From Delphinapterus leucas (lineage: Eukaryota; Chordata; Mammalia; Artiodactyla; Monodontidae), in the NCBI RefSeq assembly GCF_002288925.2, contig NW_022097999.1:16156654-16220653 (forward strand): a stretch of DNA of 64,000 nucleotides. The letters run 5' to 3'. A program made the position numbers and the translations under genes. The notes under the pieces were generated by a model, which was not told where the DNA came from, did no database searches, and worked only from the letters and a program-made list of their open reading frames with translations. Of the stretch, positions 1 to 11,156 are shown piece after piece; the stretch's first letter is position 1; each line of letters starts with the position of its first letter.

Positions 1-344
1 AAAAAACTTTTCCTTTTATAATAAATTCTGGTTTGATTTTGTTAAAATAATTAACAAAAGAAAAAGAACTTTCCAGAACAGAGAACTGAATGCCAATTAA
101 TTATAATGAAACTAAAGCCATAATTTATAAACTCTAAACAAAAAACATACCATCACATACTGGTTTTCTAAGTTTAGCATTTTATAATATGCTAAGAGTT
201 TCTATTACTTACATTTTCCCCAAATAAGCTGACTTCTCCAAAAGTGACAGATTTAGGTAGGAGAAAATAATTCCTAAAGTTCTCAAAGAGAATTTTACAT
301 TTTCACCCATTTATAAGGCATTTCTCCTATAAACTAGCTTTACT

Positions 345-430
345 TGGAGCTGGAAAGGACCTTAGAACCAATCTCCAACTACTCCCTCATTTTTTAAGAT
401 GAAAACTATAGGAAGAGTGGTTGTCATGTA
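345..430 (+). repeat. MIR/L3-type relic
   Basis: Contains ggaaaggaccttagaaccaa and ctcattttttaagatgaaaa, resembling MIR3/L3-class repeats. Confidence 0.5.
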
Positions 431-1548
431 GTTTGGCAAACCCATCATTTTGTGGTTGTGCCTGAAGCAGCCCATTCCTATGAGACTCTAAGGGCTAAAT
501 GTGCCCCCAATTTTGGAAATTTTTAAGAGCTTAATGATAGCTGCTTTCAAGTGGATTAAAAGACTCTAGATATTAACTTGGAATGTCTTCATTCTGAAAA
601 GCCCTGGGTGGGGGCAATGGTGAGGGTCATACTCTCCTTCCTACAGTTTATAAATTTCCTACTGTTGTTAACTTGAATTCTTGGGGCAGAGTCGGGAGGA
701 TAAATTCTTAGCATAATCCCTAAATTAAATACAACTAGACTGCTGAACAGAGATTCTTCTGATGGATTTCCAAATTAATACAGGGCTCCCCCTACTGGTC
801 ACATGCCAGTGGCAAATCCATGTAAGAAAAAGTAAACAAGCGCTTCTCCTGTGCTTTTTCACCCATCTGTCCATCCATCCAAACATTGATTATTATTGTC
901 TATCCCATGGGCAGGGCATAGCATTATGGCTAAGTGACGTACAATGAATACATAGTGGTATTATGAGAAAAAAACTGACTTTTCAAAGGCATGCAAAGGG
1001 CCTCATACTCCAAGTGATTTGATTTCAGATAATCATAGGGATGGAAGAGATTGATTTAGTCAAAGCCATTCAAATTCTTCAACTCAACCAAGCAAGCAAT
1101 GATTCAGTTTGAGTAGATTGAACACTTGGAGTTACTGAACAGGGGAACAGCAACTCCAATGTCTAAAAGGTCCAGGTGGGTAACATAAATGAGTGCTTAA
1201 GTCAGACTAGTGGGGACTGTGGTGATCTGGAGAGTGCAGGCCTAATTACTCAGCATGCTCTGCTGTTACTCAGCTCTGATCACTTGTCGCCATGCAGCAG
1301 TTCAGGTCTATGTTACCCTAGTCTTAGATTTTTCCCAAGAGAAGCTAGAAATTTGGGTATGAAATGTCCCAATATGAAAACACAGCTGGAGCCAACCAAA
1401 ATATGTTGGTAGGCACATCCAGCCCACAGACAACTGATTTGCAACCTCTGGCCTAGAATCAGAAGGGAACTCACCTTTTATCACTGGGGATAAAAAGTGA
1501 GTTGATTTGCAAAATACTTAGGAGGCTGAACTAACTAGCCTTGATTAG

Positions 1549-1570
1549 ATGTGTGTGTGCACGCATGTGC
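1549..1570. repeat. Alternating purine-pyrimidine tract
   Basis: 22 nt of strict purine/pyrimidine alternation (TG/CA with CG steps), the composition favouring Z-DNA. Confidence 0.75.
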
Positions 1571-2451
1571 CTGCGTGTGATGTCACGTGTCCCTTCTCCA
1601 TGCTAAACATCTCTAGTTCTTTCAACCACTCCTAATAAGACATGGTTTCAAGTTTCCACTTTGGCTGATTATCTGATGAAGGAAGAACTAAATTCTGATC
1701 CCCTGCTTAATACTCCTCCTCCCCATTCCCAACTAAAACAAACAAAACTCAGTGGTACTTCACTGTAAGTGGAAGTTGTTAATAAATTTCTCCTTGGGTC
1801 ACACCTCCACCCACCTCCTTCTCTGCTCTAAGAAAGGTAATAAAGAAGGTTGGGACATCCCCTCTATTTGTCAGAATGATGGTCTGGAAATCTCCTAAGG
1901 GATCCATGTGTAGGAAGGGCCACTCCCTATCGTACATTGTATTCACCAAGCCCAGTTGCAGCTTCAGGGCCCAGTACCTTCAGAAGACTTAGGTAAACTG
2001 TGGGAAGTGCAGGTAATATGGTTTGGGCCATGTTCATTTGAAAAGGAGTGTAGAGTCTATGGGGTCTTGAGGTCCTAAAACTGTCTGTCATTAAAGGAAT
2101 CAAAGATAGTCAGGCCTAGAGAAGGAAGGCAACACCGAATGTGGCAGATGTTAAAACAAGTGATCTCAAAACAGTAACAAACAATGCAAAGAAGACCTGC
2201 GTCAGAACCTGTCTTTGGATTGGTGCTCAGTGTGCTACCTGTTTGAAAGTGGACTTGTATATACCTGTCTCTGGAGTTGTGGCACGTTCCCCATTTTCCA
2301 TGATTTCTCTAATAATAACCAATAGCAATACAACAATTTCATTTGCAAACTCTCCATATTCTGAGATGGAAACCCCTTCCAGGCATAAAACTGAAACTAC
2401 TGTAGAAGGGTGTAGCTCAATAACTGGAGGGTTAATTATCTCTAAACTCCA

Positions 2452-2741
2452 GGCTTCCCTGGTGGCGCAGTGGTTGAGAGTCTGCCTGCCAATGCAGGGG
2501 ACACGGGTTCGAGCCCTGGCATGGGAGGATCCCACATGCCGCGGAGCAACTAGGCCCGTAAGCCACAACTACTGAGCCTGCGCGTCTGGAGCTTGTGCTC
2601 CGTAACAAGAGAGCCCGCGACAGTAAGAGGCCCGCGCACCGCGAAGAAGAGTGGCCCCCGCTTGCTGCAACTAGAGAAAGCCCTCGCACAGAAACGAAGA
2701 CCCAACACAGCCAAAAATAAATAAATTAATTAATTTAAAAG
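2452..2741 (+). mobile_element. CHR SINE, long form
   Basis: tRNA-derived SINE with A-box-like tggcgcagtggttgagag and B-box-like gggttcgagccc, a 3' module ending in cagccaaaaataaataaa, and an A-rich tail. A perfect 18-bp TSD (aattatctctaaactcca) lies at 2434-2451 and 2742-2759, marking an L1-mobilised insertion. Confidence 0.96.
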
Positions 2742-4029
2742 AATTATCTCTAAACTCCATCACTTATGGTCTGAAGGTCATTGTTCCTAAGGCGAAGTAA
2801 GCCTTACCTTAGATTTTAGTCACAGAACATCTGAAATCACAAGGAAAAAAGCCCTGGCTAGGAGGACCTTTCTTCCAATTGAAGGCTGATCTACCTGCCA
2901 TATCAGTCACCTATGTAGAATTTCCACACCACTGCTCTCCTCACCGTGGCACGTTCCTGCTCTGCATGAAATAAGAACAAGACTAAATTTAACCCTGAAG
3001 GTATTAAGAGCAAAACTGTAAAGCAAGCAACAAGGCTTCTAAATACCCCTTGGGTTACCTCAACTAACCTGGTAAAGGGAAAGCCCAGTTAAGCAGTCAC
3101 TGAGAGAGAAGAAAGGAATAATCCTAAATTATTGGATAAGATGAAAAGTGAAATAATCAGATGGAACTGGGGAGACAAAGGCCTGGGAGAGCTAATCTGG
3201 ACTCTTTAATTGAACATCAGGGGTCTACAGTCACAACTATTCTTGTTAATATTTCTTCCTCAATATTCTGGGGACCACTCATTGCCACTTCATCTGCTGA
3301 TGACCTGTAATTCCCTCGGTCAGGATATTTCACTTCTGTAATTCCTCTACTGGAATGGAGGACTGATACGATTTTTATCATCTGAACTATTGATACAGGA
3401 TGGGAACACATGGACCAAGCACTAATCCTGGACCTGAAGGAAGGTCAAGCCAGGTCATTCAGTACTCATGAGGCAGCACAGGCTTCCAACCAGATGCTGG
3501 GCCCTACCCAGGAAATATCTCCAAACCCAAGGTCACAAGGGCAAGCTGACTTTTCCAATCTTTCCTGGCACACTTCTCAGGTGGTCAGCCCCTATCATGT
3601 GGTTTGGTGAGGAGAAAAAACTTGGACCAATATTGATGGTGAGAAGAGGTTGTTCTCTTTCTCATATAAGCCTTTTTCGATACATTTATTAAGGCATTAG
3701 GCTGCAGACATCCATGACCTGGTTCCCCACATATCCAGCCACCAGAAAACCTTGTAAGATTCTAGAGCCAGACTAATTTTCATCTTTTAAGTTACCCCAG
3801 GGCTCCAAACAGCCACTGATACTGAAAATGTAGCCCTGGCCCTGCAACATAACACAGTCAACTAAAGGACAACAGGCACAATTCATCAAAATATACTATA
3901 GGGCAAATCACAGCAGCGCGAAAGAACACTAAACCTGGGAGCGATAGACACAGAGCTCCATCAAGGTGAATGCCCCTTCTCAGTACAAGATCAACACACA
4001 TACCATAAAATACACATTGTCAGGCCACG

Positions 4030-4210
4030 CTGCCACTAGAACTGTCTTTCTAAAATGTACACCAGATCACACCTTGTTTCTACTTTAAGGCTCTCTGCCC
4101 TCTTGAGCACAGCACTCAAGGACCTGCACGATCATGTCCTAATTTACTTTTCTGGCCACTGCACACCACTCACCTCCTGCTGTTTGATCAAACCATATCC
4201 ACACCTGAAC
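4030..4210 (+). repeat. L2 fragment
   Basis: L2-like segment (ccagatcacaccttgtttct; aaggctctctgccctcttga). Confidence 0.6.
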
Positions 4211-5190
4211 CATCACTAGTCCACCGTGTTACAGAGATGGTAATGACCCGGATCTTGCCTATAGTACAGTGAAGACTAATTGGCTGTCCTCCAGATGTTA
4301 CTAATTCCATGATGAATAAATCAAGAATTTTGAATTGTTTTTCCACTAAAAGTGCCTATCACAAAGGGACAGGAAAATGCATATCTACGTGAAAGATAAA
4401 TTAAAGGATGATGATTTGGCTTAACGAAAAAGTGTTTTAAATAGCAAACTCCCTTAGTGCTTTGTCAATGGGATGTGACTTGCAAAAAGAGGTTCACGTA
4501 TAAAAATTTTAAGCATATATCCAGCCCTTCTGCTGGTGATACTTCCCATCAGTATGGCTCACAATATGATAGGGCATGATGTTTAATAAGTTGGCATTTG
4601 TCTCTGACTCATTTCGTGGGAAAAAGTATCCATGCCCATGGGAGAAAGAGAAAGTGGAAGAGGAAGAATAAAGAGGTGGGAGAAGCATTTTATAATTTGT
4701 CAAGATACTAGGACTGGTGCATCATTATTATTTCATCGTTACTTCAAAGAAAACTGAGAGATCCTCTCCAGTGCTGTGGGACTGGTGGTGCTTCATCCGC
4801 ACCTCCCGCCACTGTGCTGCTCATCCTTAAGCAGGGCCACGCGGTGACCACCACCAGCACACGCAGATCTGTGCTCAGATGCTGCTTGAAGGATGCGGTG
4901 TGCGAGTGCAGAGCACAGCAAGCTGACTGGTTCTCACAGATCAAGGTCAGGACCTTGGCCTTTTATCACTACTATTCTGTAGACTGCCAGCCCAAAATGC
5001 ATGTTTTGGGAGACAGAGGAAGCCAGGGTTTTAGAGTGTAAGGGTATACAAACACAGAAGTACTGACAAGCAGGAGATCTCAGGGGAAGATACTAATGTA
5101 TCTAGAGTAAAAACTTCGCACAGTTTATCTGATAGAGGAATTAAAATTATCAGGAGACTGATTTGGGGCTAGCATTAACAATGCTATAGG

Positions 5191-5632
5191 ATGGACCTAG
5201 AGTCTGACATACACAGTGAAGTAAGTTCAGAAAGAGAAAAACAAATACCGGACGCTAACGCACATATATGGAATCTAAAAAAACGGTACTCATGAACCTA
5301 GTGGCAGGCCGGGAATAAAGACACAGATGTAGAGAACAGACTTGAGGACACAGCAGGGGAAGGGGAAGCTGGCACAAAGTGATAGAGTAGCACTGACATA
5401 TATACACAACTAAATGTAAAATAGATAGCTAGTGGGAAGCAGCTGCATGGCACAGGGAGATCAGCTCAGTGCTTTGTGACCACCTAGAGGGGTGGCATAC
5501 GGAGGGTGGGAGGGAGGCTCAAGAGGGAGGGGATATGGGGATATAGGTATACATACAGCTGATTCACTTTGTTGTACAGCAGAAACCAACACAACATTGT
5601 AAAGCAATTATACTCCAATAAAGATATTTTTT
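5191..5632 (+). mobile_element. L1 3' end (5'-truncated)
   Basis: It starts at atggacctagagtctgac and runs through the last ORF2 codons and the 3'UTR (gtgaccacctagaggggtgg) to caataaagatattttt. It shares its 3'UTR with the copies ending at 14258 and 54924, so it belongs to the same cetartiodactyl L1 lineage. Confidence 0.92.
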
Positions 5633-5893
5633 AAAACCCCACAATTCTATAAAATACGATTTAAACACTGGAAAATATTTTTCATGATTAACTCATTACA
5701 ATATATTATGAAACACATGTACATAATAAAACTCATTATTTTTTAACTCTCATTATTTTTAAGCATTTGGCCAAATGTATTAGAAAAGATTATTAAAACA
5801 ATAGTACAAATCAGTCATTTCAAAAGGCAAAACCATAAAACAAACTATAGACTAGAAGTGATATTAATTTTGATCAAAAAATTTTCTTGCTAT

Positions 5894-6178
5894 GGGAGTT
5901 CCCTGGTGGTCCAGTGGTAAAGAATCTGCCTTCCAATGCAGCGGATGCGTGTTCGATCTCTGGTCTGAGAACTGAGATCCCACGGGCCCCGGGGCAACTA
6001 AGCCTGAGTGCCACAACGAGAGAGCTGGCAGGCTGCAAACTACAGAACCCGTGTGCTCTGGAACCTGTGAGCCACAGCTAGAGAGAAGCCTGCGTGCTGC
6101 AACAAAGAGCCCACACGCCGCTACAAAAAGATCCCACATCCCAAAACGAAGACCCGATGCAGCCAAAAAAAATAATAA
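5894..6178 (+). mobile_element. CHR SINE, older long form
   Basis: Diverged head gggagttccctggtggtcca and a 3' module ending gacccgatgcagccaaaa. The imperfect TSD (attttcttgcta / atttgcttgcta) and many substitutions suggest an older insertion. Confidence 0.9.
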
Positions 6179-6264
6179 TTTGCTTGCTAAAAAAGTAACA
6201 GTTGCACATGTTTACTAAAAATCTTTATCACCTCTGAGTTTAACAAAGTAATAGAAACATTTTT

Positions 6265-6450
6265 TAGAGGCTTTAGTATGATCTGGGCACTATTCTAAAG
6301 AGGTTTACACATATTACCTTGTTTAATTCCCCAAACAACTCTGTGAGGTAACGAGAATTATCATCCTCAATTTATAGATGAAAAACTGAAGTACAGAGGG
6401 TAATTCACTCAAGGCCATATAACTAGTAAATGATGGAGTTATTTAATTAA
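6265..6450 (+). repeat. MIR SINE
   Basis: MIR core: cactattctaaagaggttta, aatttatagatgaaaaactg, caaggccatataactagta. Confidence 0.85.
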
Positions 6451-6553
6451 CTTGAAACCTCATACAGATTATTGAAGAACGATTACATTTACATAGTATG
6501 CCAAGGGAAATACCTTTAAAACTATACAGATACATGCACATTAACCGCATTTT

Positions 6554-6911
6554 TTGTTTGTTTTGCTTTGTTTCTTTTAATTTCTTTATTTTTTGGGTGC
6601 ATTGGGTTTTTATTGCTGGACGCAGGCTTTCTCTAGTTGCGGCGAGCGGGGTCTACTCTTCGTTGCGGTGTGCGGGCTTCTCATTTCGGTGGCTTGTTGC
6701 AGTGCACGGGCTCTAGGCGCGCGGCCTTTAGTAGTTGTGGCACGCGGGCTCAGTAGTTGTGGCTCGTGGGCTCTAGAGCACAGGCTCAGTAGTTGTGGCA
6801 CACCGGCTTAGTTGCTCCACAGTATGTGGGATCTTCCCGGACCAGGGCTCGAACCTGTGTCCCCTGCATTGGCAGGCAGATTCTTAACCACTGCACCACC
6901 AGGGAAGTCCC
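6554..6911 (-). mobile_element. CHR SINE, long form (minus)
   Basis: Reverse-complement SINE: a T-rich tail complement comes first and the head reads ccaccagggaagtcc at the right edge. The TSD is near ttaaccgcatttt / ttaaccacatttt. One of only four minus-strand (gene-sense) SINEs here. Confidence 0.93.
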
Positions 6912-7150
6912 CTTAACCACATTTTAAAAGCATTAATTTTCTGCATGTGGGACTTGATCCAAAGCTAATCACAGATGCACTTGTTTGTATTGATAGTTTG
7001 CCTCACAAACTACTTGAGAAAAAATCTTGGTTAATAACAACAACGAAACAGATACAGCGATTATTTGTTTTATAAAATTATTTGTCATATTACAATATGA
7101 TTCATTAGAGGTGCCTTTAGGTAGCAAGCTACCAAATGTTACACAGTGTG

Positions 7151-7213
7151 CATGCATCAACAATGTAGCTTTCTTTTTGGTAGAGCTGGTTTACCTGAAT
7201 CAACCATATTGCT
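7151..7213 (+). repeat. 63-bp direct duplication, copy 1
   Basis: Matches 8851-8913 at 56 of 63 positions by eye, starting catgcatcaa and ending caaccatattgct. Not assigned to a known repeat. Confidence 0.85.
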
Positions 7214-7700
7214 AAAGACTGAAATTATAAAGACTGAATTAACTACATACTTTAAAAGCAACATATATGTTACACAGGGAGAAGCATGGCCATATATGAA
7301 AAGCTGACCAAGGGTTAAGATTTTAGGGTCCTTTAACTTGAAATCAACCATGTAAGGGTTATGATTTCTCAGGAAATGAAGACCCAAGGAGAGCTTTTCT
7401 TTTAAATATCACAATAGAAAAAAGGATCAAGACTATGCCATCGAGTAAAAATTAATAATTACGTTCTTATTTATCTGGTCACTTCTAATAGTTTTGAGCT
7501 AAATGTTCTTTCGGTTTTCTTAAATTAGTATATAAGAGTTAATGAAAATAATTAGGCTTTTCCAACACTATGTTCAAATTTAAACTACCCAACATTACGT
7601 ATGGAAATTCTGCCTCAGGCAATATTTTCTTCTCGTCTGGTATGTATAATCAAGGTGTGATATCTCATTGTAGTTACTGCTAAAATAGAAGGGGAAATGG

Positions 7701-7817
7701 GAATTCCCTGGCAGTCCAGTGGTTAGAACTCCATACTTCCACTGCAGGGGTTCGATCCCCGGTCAGGGAACTAAGATCCTGCATGTCGCATAGTGTGACA
7801 AAAAAAAAAAAAAAAAA
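7701..7817 (+). mobile_element. Short CHR-type SINE, tRNA head plus A-tail
   Basis: About 100 bp of tRNA-like head (gaattccctggcagtccagt, with B-box ggttcgatcccc) followed directly by a pure A-tail. A perfect 14-bp TSD (agaaggggaaatgg) flanks it at 7687-7700 and 7818-7831, indicating a young insertion of a minimal form. Confidence 0.95.
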
Positions 7818-8139
7818 AGAAGGGGAAATGGTGTTCAGATGCCCATACTTCTTATCTATTCGTCCTTTTATCATATATTAGCTGTGGTGTCTTTTGTTGG
7901 CATATACGAGTGACATGGCTATAATGAATGCCTAGCAACTAGAAATGAGAGCAGTTTTCATGTGTGGCTAATAAAAATCACTCTCATTACCCTATGGTCC
8001 CACACTCCCCATACAATGCTTTCCCACAACCTTTAGCTCATCACCTTAAGTAGGCCACAGGGGATATGGAATGGAAACAATTTATCAGTGATGAATTATA
8101 TGTAGATGAAAACTTTGTAAAACAATCTATCTTCAGCCT

Positions 8140-8215
8140 AAGTTAGTTTGTATAGTCCCAGGGCCTACTACGGTGCTTGCGTATAGGAGGCATTTAATAA
8201 ATGTTCATTTGTTAA
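8140..8215 (+). repeat. L2 3' terminus
   Basis: Terminal L2 motif: cccagggcctactacggtgc, then ggcatttaataaatgttcat. Confidence 0.7.
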
Positions 8216-8406
8216 AAAGTAAAACTATACAGACACCTGTTTGGCATTTAGTTCTATTTCTTGAAGACACGAGGAAATAGATTGCTTTCATCTGGAATAT
8301 GTACTTACATCAAAACAAGAGCTGACTGAAGTGAACAAACTGATTCAGTGTTTTTAAATAGAAAAAAAACAAAAGAAGATGACATATTTATAAAGAAGCT
8401 GCTTAC

Positions 8407-8451
8407 CTTGCAAACAGAAAGAACATTAACATTTATCAGTTTCTTGATGGT
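8407..8451 (-). CDS. HSD17B12: HSD17B12 internal coding exon (probably exon 5)
   Basis: This 45-bp minus-strand exon is bounded by acceptor tttcttttgcag and donor gtaagc. It encodes TIKKLINVNVLSVCK, aligning with human HSD17B12 residues 153-167 (human VIKKMININILSVCK). The segment is the short-chain dehydrogenase helix alpha-4; the Asn before VLS is by family analogy the structural/catalytic Asn of the SDR tetrad. Both ends are phase 0, so the exon is symmetric. Substitutions against human are conservative (Val/Thr, Met/Leu, Ile/Val), as expected for another mammal. The exon carrying the following MTQLVLPGM-type segment was not found between 1 and 8406. Confidence 0.95.
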
Positions 8452-8850
8452 CTGCAAAAGAAATATTGATAATTTTATATAGATTTGATCATGGAAGTAA
8501 CCATATTAGATACATATGTAAGTGATCCAGAGATGCATTGAAAGTTTCCCCAGATACAATAAAGGACCTGGAAAATGAGAGGAGTTGGGACAAAGAGGCA
8601 GATTTTATTTTACTCTGTGTTATAGTACTTTTCTACCAAATGCAGCAATTCATACTAATATACAAAATTCAAGGTATATGTACAAGTGAAATGTGCAAGC
8701 AAAAAGACACACTAAACCTAAAATAAATATGCAGTTTCCTCTCTGCTAACATGGAAAGGAGAAATTATTGAATCTAAGATTTTCATAATTTTTTAAAATT
8801 TACATATTCCTTCAATGATCTGCTTTTCTAGTTTTTATTAAAGAATTATA

Positions 8851-8913
8851 CATGCATCAAGGATATAGCTTTCATTTTGGTAGACCTAGTTTATCTGAAT
8901 CAACCATATTGCT
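8851..8913 (+). repeat. 63-bp direct duplication, copy 2
   Basis: Partner of 7151-7213, exactly 1,700 bp away in the same orientation, in the short HSD17B12 intron. Confidence 0.85.
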
Positions 8914-9019
8914 TTATATTGATATTAACACATTTATGGTTTTTAAACTGATGTTTAGAATCCTGATACTTAAACAGAGCTGTTTTGATATAATAAAAGT
9001 GATAATAAAAAACTGGAGC

Positions 9020-9245
9020 TATTATTGAAGCTGGCCCTGTACAAATGAGGTGATAAATATTTTCTCATTCAATCCTTCTAACATCTCTGTAAAGCTGCCT
9101 ATTTTACAGACAGGAGAATGGAGACTAAGTATGGTTGGGTCATTCCCCAGGTAACTCAGGTAGAGTAGAAGGACCAGGGTGTGAACCTTGGCCGTTAGCT
9201 GGACTCTAGTGCAGAGCCTGAACGTTATACCATGTTGTCTCACAC
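9020..9245 (+). repeat. MIR SINE
   Basis: MIR: ctattttacagacaggagaa, agggtgtgaaccttggc, gagcctgaacgttataccat. It lies in the short HSD17B12 intron and may run to within about 50 bp of the exon at 9296. Confidence 0.8.
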
Positions 9246-9295
9246 ACACCTACGTGCATTCTTTTGGTGACCATAATCTATAAAGAACGACTTAC

Positions 9296-9360
9296 ACTGT
9301 CCAAGTCAGGAACATCCAAAAAGTATTCCGGATACTCATATGACATTCCCACATTGTTCA
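9296..9360 (-). CDS. HSD17B12: HSD17B12 internal coding exon (probably exon 4)
   Basis: This 65-bp minus-strand exon follows acceptor cttatttcag and ends at a consensus donor gtaagt. It starts with TG, which completes a Val codon with the last G of the exon at 28196-28303. It then encodes [20 protein letters not shown] followed by Ser. NNVG is the short-chain dehydrogenase NNAG-type motif that stabilises the central beta-sheet near the NADPH site; the rest matches human HSD17B12 residues 131-152. The last residue is Ser (AGT) where human has Asn, a one-base change in the codon touching the donor. The exon runs phase 1 to phase 0, so skipping would shift the frame. It lies 844 bp upstream, in the gene's direction, of the next coding exon. 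Confidence 0.96.
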
Positions 9361-9489
9361 CTGAAATAAGACAAGATCATTAGCTGGCTAAAATATATTT
9401 TAGAGATTTACTGAAAAAAAAAGAGATTAAAGATATCAAGACTAAGATGATACAAACAATTACATAAAATGCTGTTTATGTCTAGAATG

Positions 9490-9665
9490 ACCTGTCCAAG
9501 ATCTACCTGTAGGGACAGTTCAAATGTTTCCTCCTTCATTAAGCCTTTCTATACCCAACCCCTGGCAAAAGGACTTTTTATTTGCCTCTCAATTTCCCTA
9601 GCCCCTTGAAGTATGTGTGTATTCTGCCTCTGTAATACAATTATTTGTAGATATTGCTTAACCCC
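9490..9665 (+). repeat. L2-like fragment
   Basis: Degenerate L2 motif order (gttcaaatgtttcctccttc, then attaagcctttctatacc). Confidence 0.55.
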
Positions 9666-9842
9666 TCTCTAGATCTTCAATTTTCATAGTGTAATAGAAA
9701 GAGTGGAAAGTACTATTACGTAGGAGACCGGAAACTTGAGTTCTACTTATAACTGTTTCAGAAAATGTATGAATTGGGGTAAGTCACGCATGATACACAT
9801 CTCAGTTTCTTTACCTCTTAAATGAGAGCTCATTTAATCATT

Positions 9843-10062
9843 CAACAAAATTTACCATTCATCTATGTGCAAGACGTGTCAGGAACTAGAAAAACCATAA
9901 AGAAAAAGGCAGTTTCTGGCATCATGGAGCAAACTATCCAGTAGGAAGAGAAAGGCACTAAACAAAAAGGATTAAAACAATTATTTCATTGCAAAGTACA
10001 GAGCGCTATGGGAGCCTGTCCCAGACCTCATCTGGGATACGCGGGAAGGCTTAAAGTTCACA
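9843..10062 (-). repeat. L2 fragment (minus)
   Basis: Reverse L2 3' sequence: attcaacaaaatttaccatt, then a catggagcaaactatcc segment typical of the L2 consensus. Confidence 0.65.
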
Positions 10063-10175
10063 GCGGTTAAATAACTTGCGCAAGGTCATAGAGCAACGTA
10101 AGGCTAGGATTCAAACTCAGGAAATTTGACTTCAGAGGCTAGGCTCTTAACCACTACTTTAAAGCCATCCTATGC
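10062..10175 (+). repeat. MIR SINE 3' part
   Basis: MIR: ttaaataacttgcgcaaggt, then ggattcaaactcagg and taggctcttaaccactact. Confidence 0.82.
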
Positions 10176-10956
10176 CTTGATTCAGTATTCAGTTCAGGAA
10201 AAACTGTGAGTAATAATTGGATAATAAACAAATCTGACAGCAATGTTTAATAAAACTGTAGAGCATCAGAAAGGAAAGGTTTCAGTCGCAAAAAGATAAT
10301 GAAATTCCGGTCGTTCTGCTCTAGCTTATAAGGAATTGGGCCTGATAAACCTGATAGTAGTAATAGTAACTTTTTCAATAGACTAACAAAATTAGCAGTT
10401 CAAAGCAATAAGAGTTCTATATTTAGCAGTAAGCCAGTCACTTCAGGCTGGGTCTCAAGATTTTACTGGTACAATTCGGTCAGGATGGCTTGAACAAGAT
10501 CACTGAAACCTGTCTGAAAAGTCTGTAGGCAAAGGACAGTATCAAAGCAAACTGTATTTAATTCAGATTCTTGCCCATCTGAATAGGGATGGTATCTAAA
10601 CAAAAAAATAAAAGCAGGTTCAAATCCATTTTTTATTTTTATTTTATTCAAAAGGTTCTCCACCCACCAGCGGTCTAGGAATCAATCCTATAAAAGATCT
10701 GTTAACAATTAAGCCAAAACTAGTTGAAGGTGAGGGTTTATGTTCATTCAACTTTGTCTCAACCATCTACAGAATTTTAAGGGATGAATATCTTATTTAC
10801 AATGTTACTAAGAGAAACAGCAACAACCAAAATATCTGTTAAAACACTATCCATAAACAAAATATTCTTTACAAAGTCAGTTTAAGATGACAGAATCCTC
10901 AAGGAGAGGTTTTTGCCAAATTGTAACATTCTTCATGATTTCAAGAAAATGCTGTC

Positions 10957-11156
10957 GGGGACTTCTCTGGTGGTCCAGTGGCTAAGACTCCACACTCCCA
11001 AAGCAGGGGGCCCGGGTTCGATCCCTGGTCAGGTAACTAGATCCCACATGCTGCAACTAAAAGATCCTGCATGCCGCAACTAAAAGATCCCACATGCCAC
11101 AACTAAGACTCAGCGCAGCCAAATAAACAAATCAATATTATTTTTAAAATAAAATA
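10957..11156 (+). mobile_element. CHR-type SINE with internal 23-bp triplication
   Basis: SINE with head ggggacttctctggtggtcc and B-box ggttcgatccctgg. The body at 11039-11107 is three tandem 23-bp units starting agatcc and ending gcaactaaa or a near variant. The TSD aagaaaatgctgtc is at 10943-10956 and 11157-11170. Confidence 0.94.

Larger units (their letters stand above)
1..8406 (-). other. HSD17B12: HSD17B12 downstream intron (partial)
   Basis: Minus-strand intron following the exon at 8407-8451; its acceptor is beyond the left edge. It contains four CHR SINEs, an L1 3' end, and MIR and L2 fragments. I see nothing recognisable in about 440-1540, 1600-2430, 2765-4020, 4220-5190 (except a CpG-richer patch at 4780-4940) and 7220-7680. 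Confidence 0.8.
8452..9295 (-). other. HSD17B12: HSD17B12 short intron
   Basis: An 844-bp minus-strand intron with donor gtaagt and acceptor gcag. It contains part of a MIR element (from about 9020) and one copy of a 63-bp direct duplication (8851-8913). No coding potential is recognised. Confidence 0.9.

Noticed and set aside
2227..2689. Overlapping open frames on both strands, as also seen at 13119-13634, 17428-17929, 32436-32946, 39076-39431, 49341-49878, 54358-54708 and 63085-63468
   Set aside because: They coincide with CHR SINE bodies, whose GC-rich repeats leave several frames open. They share the same peptide fragments and lack gene structure.
1..8406. Search for the next HSD17B12 exon (MTQLVLPGM-type segment)
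   Set aside because: No match found. It probably lies beyond the left edge.
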